From Channa striata (lineage: Eukaryota > Chordata > Actinopteri > Anabantiformes > Channidae): 64,000 nt of DNA. This document shows, piece after piece, positions 59,001 through 64,000 of this stretch. How positions within the stretch are numbered: the stretch's first letter is position 1; each line of letters opens with the position of its first letter. The notes under the pieces are model-generated. The model was not told where the DNA came from. It worked only from the letters and a program-made list of their open reading frames with translations, and searched no databases. Location of the stretch: contig CM065187.1 of assembly GCA_033026295.1 (NCBI GenBank), positions 16,898,388-16,962,387 of the forward strand. Direction: 5' to 3'. Both the position numbers and the translations under genes were made by a program.

Positions 59001-62000
59001 GGAATGCGATTCGTTGCGCGGATGGAATATGAAGTGGTTGAGCTTCTTTTAATTAGTAATAAAGAGGCCTGATAACGTCTTGCTTGGCATCTCATTTGTC
59101 CTTATGTTATTTTTCGTTTATATGTGTATATAAAAATGCGTCATTTATTTGCTATAAGAGAGGATATTTAAATATTTCAAGTTATGCTTTACATTGTTGT
59201 GCACCTTAGACCTGTTCTATCTGACATTGTTCGGATGTAACGTTATAGAATTGCAGGCTGTTATAATCACCAGACCCCTAATCAATTAATGAACTATTAA
59301 TATCAGCCTGCGTCATTTAGAAATTTAAAAGGTTTTAAATACTTTATTTAAAACGACGGTCTGCACAACCGCATTTATGAAGGTAATGATCTTCATCTGC
59401 GTCCATGTGTTGTCAAGGTTTGTTTTTCAGGCTGAGTAAAAGGTTCCAAGGCCTGACTGTGCACATGCTTTTGTGTTTATTTCTAAACTCTGTAACGTGT
59501 GAAACATCTATTAATGAGACACATGATCCTAAATAATAATAGTTGTTTCAAGTTAAATGTGAACATAAGAAAGTCAACGAGAGCGCACGGAAACATCGAA
59601 AGGACAGCGATCGTCCCCGAAGTGTAAAATTCGAAATAGAACAACCGCTTTATTCTTTATATATTTCAGATTGTGGCGATTAAGTGACTGATTATTATAT
59701 TTTTATGAATTTAAAAACAGTTACTCTGAGGTTATTCCAAGTCTTTTTTCGAACCGTGTCTACCTGGTTTCACGGATTGTTTCTAATAATACATGCGCTT
59801 GATTTACTCGGGCCACTTTTCCATTAAATATTTCTCAGTGCAGATTTTGATTTGCATTCATTTACGGGTAACACATTTAGAGGTTACATGCTATATAGTA
59901 ATAATTTTCTACAATCGTTTTCCGATTTTTAAAATCTTCAATGATGAAGTATTCAACAATTTAAAAAGTAATCATAATAAAAGTATTTTTCGCACTGAAA
60001 TTAAGAGACAGAGAAAAAGAAAACAGTTTCTTTGGTTAGAGGCTTTCAACGAAACAGCTGTAACATCAGCATCATTCTTTAGGTGAGAAGCTGAGTGTTC
60101 AGGTTTAGTTGTCATTCATGACATTTTTCGTGTCTCCTGCAGAAATCCCCGTGTGTGCAGGCTGCAACCAGCACATCGTAGACCGCTTCATCCTCAAAGT
60201 GCTGGATCGCCACTGGCACAGCAAGTGCCTGAAATGCAGCGACTGCCAGGCACAACTGGCGGACAAGTGCTTCAGCCGGGGCGACAGCGTCTACTGCAAA
60301 GAGGATTTCTTCAAGTGAGTATCCCAGGCCCCGCTAAGCTCTTTTCTCCTCTCATGTGAATCAGATGCTTCACCACTGATTCCATGTTTGCGGGGGTTGT
60401 TATTATAAAGTCATGGCAACCTTCTGGTTTTCCAAAAGGAGATTCGGGACAAAATGCGCAGCCTGCCAGCAGGGGATCCCGCCGACGCAGGTGGTGAGGA
60501 GGGCGCAGGACTTCGTCTACCACCTGCACTGTTTTGCCTGCATCGTGTGCAAGAGGCAGCTGGCCACAGGTGACGAGTACTACCTGATGGAGGACAGCAG
60601 GCTGGTGTGCAAGGCCGACTACGAGACGGCCAAGCAGAGAGGTGAGCTGCCCCCCTCGGTTCCGAGCGCACTGTCGACCACAGGGGGAAAACCTGCACAT
60701 GAGCGTGTTGAGTTGTTGCACACGGTGCATCGTCTGATCACCTGCTTTGATATGTGGCTTTGACGTGACGTCGAGGCCGCCCATAAACTCTGACCCCCGC
60801 GCTAATTGCGTCGTGGTCCGCAATCCAGTCCCAGCAACCCGGTGCGCACAGCGGCGCCCCACTGACACGGAAGGAATCAGCTTTCCAAACTCTTTCCTGA
60901 CCAAAGAAAATCTCTGCTAAAATATTGCCACAACGGCTTCAGTTGTATTGAATACAAAACATGTGCAGCAAGTTGCTTTTATTCGTGCATTTTAAATAGT
61001 AAGCAGTGATTTAATTTGTTTTCTTGCATAATTACGAATTGAACAGATTCCAGGAGAGACCTGAGAGTCATGGACATAACACAATCTTCTGTAGTATCTG
61101 TTAAAACCACGGGCCTATTTGCTTATCAAAAATGTGCAGAACATATAAATTGGACATTGTGAAAATATTTTAGGGAAAATACTGTTATGTAAAACACTGA
61201 TAAAAAAAACTAAATATTATTATTTTGTAATATTATATTATTTTATTACAAAAACAAAAAAGATTTCATGCATGGACCAACCCGTAATACTAGAGTAACA
61301 TTTAGTACATTTAATAGCCACTTTAACTTCAGTTTCTCTGCTGTTGTGTGTGTGTATTGACATAATAGCTGTTGCTGTTGTGGAATGTCATGAAATAAGT
61401 GGTAGTTTCTTAGATTTTTGGCACACACAGGTTTTAATGCCCCAAACCATTTTTGTTACATACTTTATTTAATTTTACCACCAACACCACATCAAATTTA
61501 CTGAAATCCCAGCAGGCTGTGTTGCTGATAGGACACACTGGACACGGTCAGGTTTTATCTCCCCATCTGTTTGTTCTGAATTTACTGCCCCACACCAAGT
61601 GCTGATTTATGCAGTGAGTTAACACAAGTTTTCACAAAAAACACACACGTTTATTTTGCTAATGAGAGGGTGCAATTACTTGGACGGCGTCCATTTGGAT
61701 GATGGTTTTGTATTTTGCTGTGCTGGCCAACAGATGTGTGGACATGATGCAATTATGCACAGGATGCCAGATTTTGGTTTATAGTCAGAAGAGAAATTAT
61801 CCATTTATGTTAAATCAGAAAGTTGTATATTATACATGCTGTAGTGTGCTATTAGGCGCTAGGAATTTGTGTTTCCAGAATTTTATGTTGGCTCCACATG
61901 AGAATCTTTATCTTGCCTTAAAATCTGTACAGAACTTAAAACAGCAGCCACACTGAAAATCATTATGACATTCAATTCTTTATATTTATCAGGGCTTATT

Positions 62001-64000
62001 TCCTAAATTAAAGTTTTGTGAAATTAAATCCTCGTTCTTAAAATCTCAGCCCTGAAAACTTGATCGGGTTTAGGCCACACATCCACAGAATCATTTCTAT
62101 TTAGCATTAAATTGTCTTATGTCCAAACATTTTTCAGAAGCAGACTCAACTGCAAAAAGGCCACGAACAACCATCACTGCTAAACAGCTGGAAACACTGA
62201 AGAACGCTTACAATAACTCTCCCAAACCTGCACGCCACGTTCGGGAGCAGCTGTCATCAGAAACAGGCCTGGATATGCGGGTTGTGCAGGTAAAGTATAT
62301 TATTTTCCATTAAGGGCTATTCCATTAATGTCCTGGCTTCTTTATCAAGAGACAATAGTGGCTGAACTGGCACGAGCCTGCTGTACTGTACGAACAAGTG
62401 TGTGTGTGTGGCTGCTGGGGGACAATTTACGGCTAGATGGAGTAAAATGAAGTCCACGTGAAAGTCAGCCTGGTTTAAGTGCAAGCTCGTTAACAAATCC
62501 AAGAGGGGCCCCGTGCATATTGTCTGCCGCTGAGGAGCCTCACGCTGGTTGCTAGGTGGCGGTCATATATATTGTTTTATTTGCAAGGACAAAAGTATAG
62601 CTGGGAGCCACTAAAATGCTCCTCATTATTCAGGGAAAGGGAAGAGGTGAAGAGGGTTGAGTCAGGGCGGAATACCATTAAGGAGAATGTAAAACTGCTT
62701 TTTGTGCTTGTGAGTACAATTTATTAATTTTGTGTGCAAGATAAAATTGATAAGAAATACAGCATTCATTCATTTTCTATTAGTCCTCATAAAGAGAAGC
62801 GAGCTGCTAACCCACACACTGCCTTTATTCTTTTTAAAGCACAAGCATAACTGTATAAATCGGAGCAGATATTGAAAAATGTGAATAATTTAAGTCAGCG
62901 GCAGGCTAACCTGTCTGCCTCGCGGTGTGAGGACAACTTGTAGCTGTCCTGGAGTTAATTAAATGCGTGATAAATCTGTTGAAGGACACTGGTCCCTGGA
63001 TTACTGCTCAGTGTCACTGTTTTAGTCTCTGACTTGGGCTCACAAAGAGGCGAAGTGGTGTCCAGACAGTCCTTGAAAATTAATTTGGTTTTAATGCCTG
63101 GAAGCATAGTTATGTCAGGGAACGATGACTTTGCCTTGTGTATAGGAGGCGTGACGACTAAAAGACACAGTAAGCACTTTGGAGAGTTATGCTTTGTCAT
63201 AAAAACTGAGATCATTATAGAAATTACACTAAATGTGTAAAGGACTTGAATTTTGTTTTAACTCTCTTAATCAGTGATTTACAAAATAAAATTTAAGCTA
63301 TAGTTTTTTAATTTAACAAAAAACAACTTATTTTCTATTGTGGAATTTTAAACATTGTTTTAAATCATTCGAATGTCCCACAACCATTACTATTTTTTTT
63401 TTCTTGTGCAGGTTTGGTTTCAGAACAGGCGAGCTAAAGAGAAAAGACTGAAGAAAGACGCTGGGAGGCAGAGGTGGGGGCAGTACTTCCGCAATATGAA
63501 GCGATCACGGGGAAGCTCCAAATCTGACAAGGACAGCATCCAGGAGGAGGGAATGGACAGCGATGCCGAGGTGTCCTTCACAGGTAGGGACGGTCCAGCA
63601 GGCCGGTGTGGCTTCAAATTTTTACCCCAGTTGCAAATTAACTTTATAGTGATTGTCTTCTGTTTAGATGTGTCTGTGCTGTAGGCGCATGCTGTCATAG
63701 TTTTCAAAATTATTTTTATCCAAATTATATTATAGCTCGTTACTTGTGTTTTCCTGCTATGTCAAGTCAAACTGTTGTTAAACAATTTTATTTTATTTAA
63801 AATTAGAGACAGTGCTCCCACTGAAATATACTGATTTAGATGCAAGTGTACAGAGACGATTCAATAAGAATTTGACCTTGTGAAAAATTAAAAGAGCAAC
63901 CTGTGAACCACCTTTGTCTTCTGCACATTGTTGCACAGATGAACCACCCATGTCAGAGCTTGGCCACACTAACGGCATCTACAGCAGCCTGAGTGAGTCC
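55950..64000 (+). CDS. lhx3: LIM/homeobox protein Lhx3, 3' partial
   Basis: LHX3 is a nuclear transcription factor for pituitary and motor-neuron specification; its LIM domains bind LDB1/NLI and its homeodomain binds TAAT sites. Coding exons on the plus strand are 55950-56019 (isoform a start), 60143-60314, 60439-60641, 62138-62289, 63412-63583 and 63939 to the window edge, all in matching phase. The visible isoform a protein is about 277 residues. LIM1 starts near residue 28 (CAGCNQHIVDRF), LIM2 near 87 (CAACQQGIPPTQ), the homeodomain spans about 155-214 (ending VWFQNRRAKEKRLKK), and an LHX3-type basic stretch follows (WGQYFRNMKRSRGSSKSDKD). MLLEHPGSS and the LIM sequences fit fish Lhx3 rather than Lhx4. 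The C-terminal activation region is beyond the edge. An alternative first exon lies at 58194-58293. Confidence 0.96.
57179..57203. repeat. (TG)n microsatellite
   Basis: About 12 TG units. Confidence 0.93.
57899..57924. repeat. (AC)n microsatellite
   Basis: About 13 AC units. Confidence 0.93.
58080..58120. repeat. Compound (CA)n/(CAGA)n microsatellite
   Basis: ACACAGACAC-type repeats about 75 bp upstream of the lhx3 exon 1b start, within its likely promoter or leader. Confidence 0.85.
58187..58213 (+). promoter_or_regulatory. lhx3: Upstream ORF overlapping the lhx3b start codon
   Basis: An ATG at 58187 in strong context (ACACCATGA) encodes only eight codons and stops at 58211-58213, past the exon 1b ATG at 58194 in another frame. 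If transcribed, it would be expected to dampen translation from the lhx3b start. Confidence 0.45.
58194..58293 (+). CDS. lhx3: lhx3 exon 1b (alternative first exon)
   Basis: ATG at 58194 opens a 33-codon exon ending EMLLALLSHSDELRK with a phase-1 GTAACG donor. Splicing to exon 2 gives ELRK-EIPVCAG. Human LHX3b has DLLLALLARRADLRR before EIPLCAG, so sequence, length and phase all agree. The first 18 residues (MDGHGHERNSPKEAANNA) are less conserved. In mammals the a and b isoforms differ in DNA binding and activation strength because of this N-terminus. Confidence 0.85.
58294..60142. other. lhx3 intron 1, downstream part
   Basis: Mostly AT-rich with no repeat array and no supportable exon. An ORF on the minus strand at 58709-59095 has no recognised domain. 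Confidence 0.5.
60143..60314 (+). CDS. lhx3: lhx3 exon 2: LIM domain 1
   Basis: Acceptor TCTCCTGCAG. It encodes CAGCNQHIVDRFILKVLDRH, then WHSKCLKCSDCQ and CFSRGDSVYCKEDFFK, the full set of LIM zinc ligands. Phase-2 donor GTGAGT. Confidence 0.97.
60439..60641 (+). CDS. lhx3: lhx3 exon 3: LIM domain 2
   Basis: The acceptor is CCAAAAG, a purine-rich, weaker site fixed by phase and by the expected KRFGTKC junction. It encodes CAACQQGIPPTQVVRRAQDF through LVCKADYETAKQR. Donor GTGAGC. Confidence 0.95.
60642..62137. other. lhx3 intron 3
   Basis: No repeat array and no supportable exon; AT-rich after the first 300 bp. Confidence 0.5.
62138..62289 (+). CDS. lhx3: lhx3 exon 4: homeodomain, N-terminal part
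   Basis: Acceptor TTTTTCAG. It encodes EADSTAKRPRTTITAKQLET through SSETGLDMRVVQ (helices 1-2 and start of helix 3). Donor GTAAAG. Confidence 0.97.
62290..63411. other. lhx3 intron 4
   Basis: It splits the homeodomain between Gln and the VWFQNRRAK recognition helix. No exon or known repeat seen inside. Confidence 0.6.
63412..63583 (+). CDS. lhx3: lhx3 exon 5: homeodomain recognition helix and LHX3 basic region
   Basis: Acceptor TTGTGCAG. It encodes VWFQNRRAKEKRLKKDAGRQ and WGQYFRNMKRSRGSSKSDKD, then DSDAEVSFT. Donor GTAGGG. Confidence 0.97.
63939..64000 (+). CDS. lhx3: lhx3 exon 6, truncated by window edge
   Basis: Acceptor TTGCACAG. It encodes DEPPMSELGHTNGIYSSLSE and continues to the edge. 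A GTGAGT word at about 63992 looks like a donor, but reading through (SLSES) fits the fish protein as I remember it. The true end cannot be seen. Confidence 0.88.

Noticed and set aside
60311..60904. 197-codon minus-strand ORF
   Set aside because: It is the antisense shadow of lhx3 exon 3 and its GC-rich flank.

Overview
The window is vertebrate nuclear DNA and almost certainly teleost fish. Genes are split by GT-AG introns, intergenic DNA is AT-rich, there are many (GT)n, (ATT)n and (GAA)n microsatellites, and several dispersed repeats typical of ray-finned fish are present. The proteins read from the exons are closest, from memory, to fish orthologues. No bacterial or viral gene organisation is visible. 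The genes were assembled by hand from splice sites, reading-frame phase and known protein families, because no coding exon is long enough to stand out as an ORF.

Layout, left to right. (1) 1-5.9 kb, minus strand: the 5' end of a secreted or membrane protein gene. It has a signal-peptide exon at 4416-4473 and a probable upstream leader exon at about 5.7 kb. It is probably endoglin (eng), judged mainly by its position next to ak1. The rest lies off the left edge. (2) 12.5-17.05 kb, minus strand: ak1 (cytosolic adenylate kinase 1), complete, with a consensus TATA promoter and an untranslated first exon at about 17.0 kb. (3) 17.5-39.3 kb, minus strand: gpsm1 (AGS3), complete. Fourteen coding exons encode 661 residues with eight TPR repeats and four GoLoco motifs. 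Exon 1 lies 7.4 kb upstream of exon 2. (4) About 39.6-55.5 kb: no gene recognised. (5) 55.95-64.0 kb, plus strand: lhx3, a LIM-homeodomain factor. It has two alternative first exons (LHX3a-type and LHX3b-type), both LIM domains and the homeodomain, and the final visible exon runs off the right edge.

The eng-ak1 and gpsm1-lhx3 neighbourhoods both resemble human 9q34. gpsm1 and lhx3 are head to head across a 16.6 kb gene-free interval. As I recall, QSOX2 occupies that interval in mammals, and I see no trace of it here. The genes do not form a functional pathway: ak1 handles nucleotide energy balance, gpsm1 regulates Gi alpha and spindle orientation, and lhx3 specifies pituitary and motor neurons. 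The gene-free interval is the natural place to look for lhx3 enhancers.

The most interesting observations are a conserved LHX3b-type alternative first exon with a short overlapping upstream ORF, the ak1 TATA promoter and untranslated exon, and a 195 bp GAA/GGA mirror-repeat tract in gpsm1 intron 1. I found no convincing new type of biological system.
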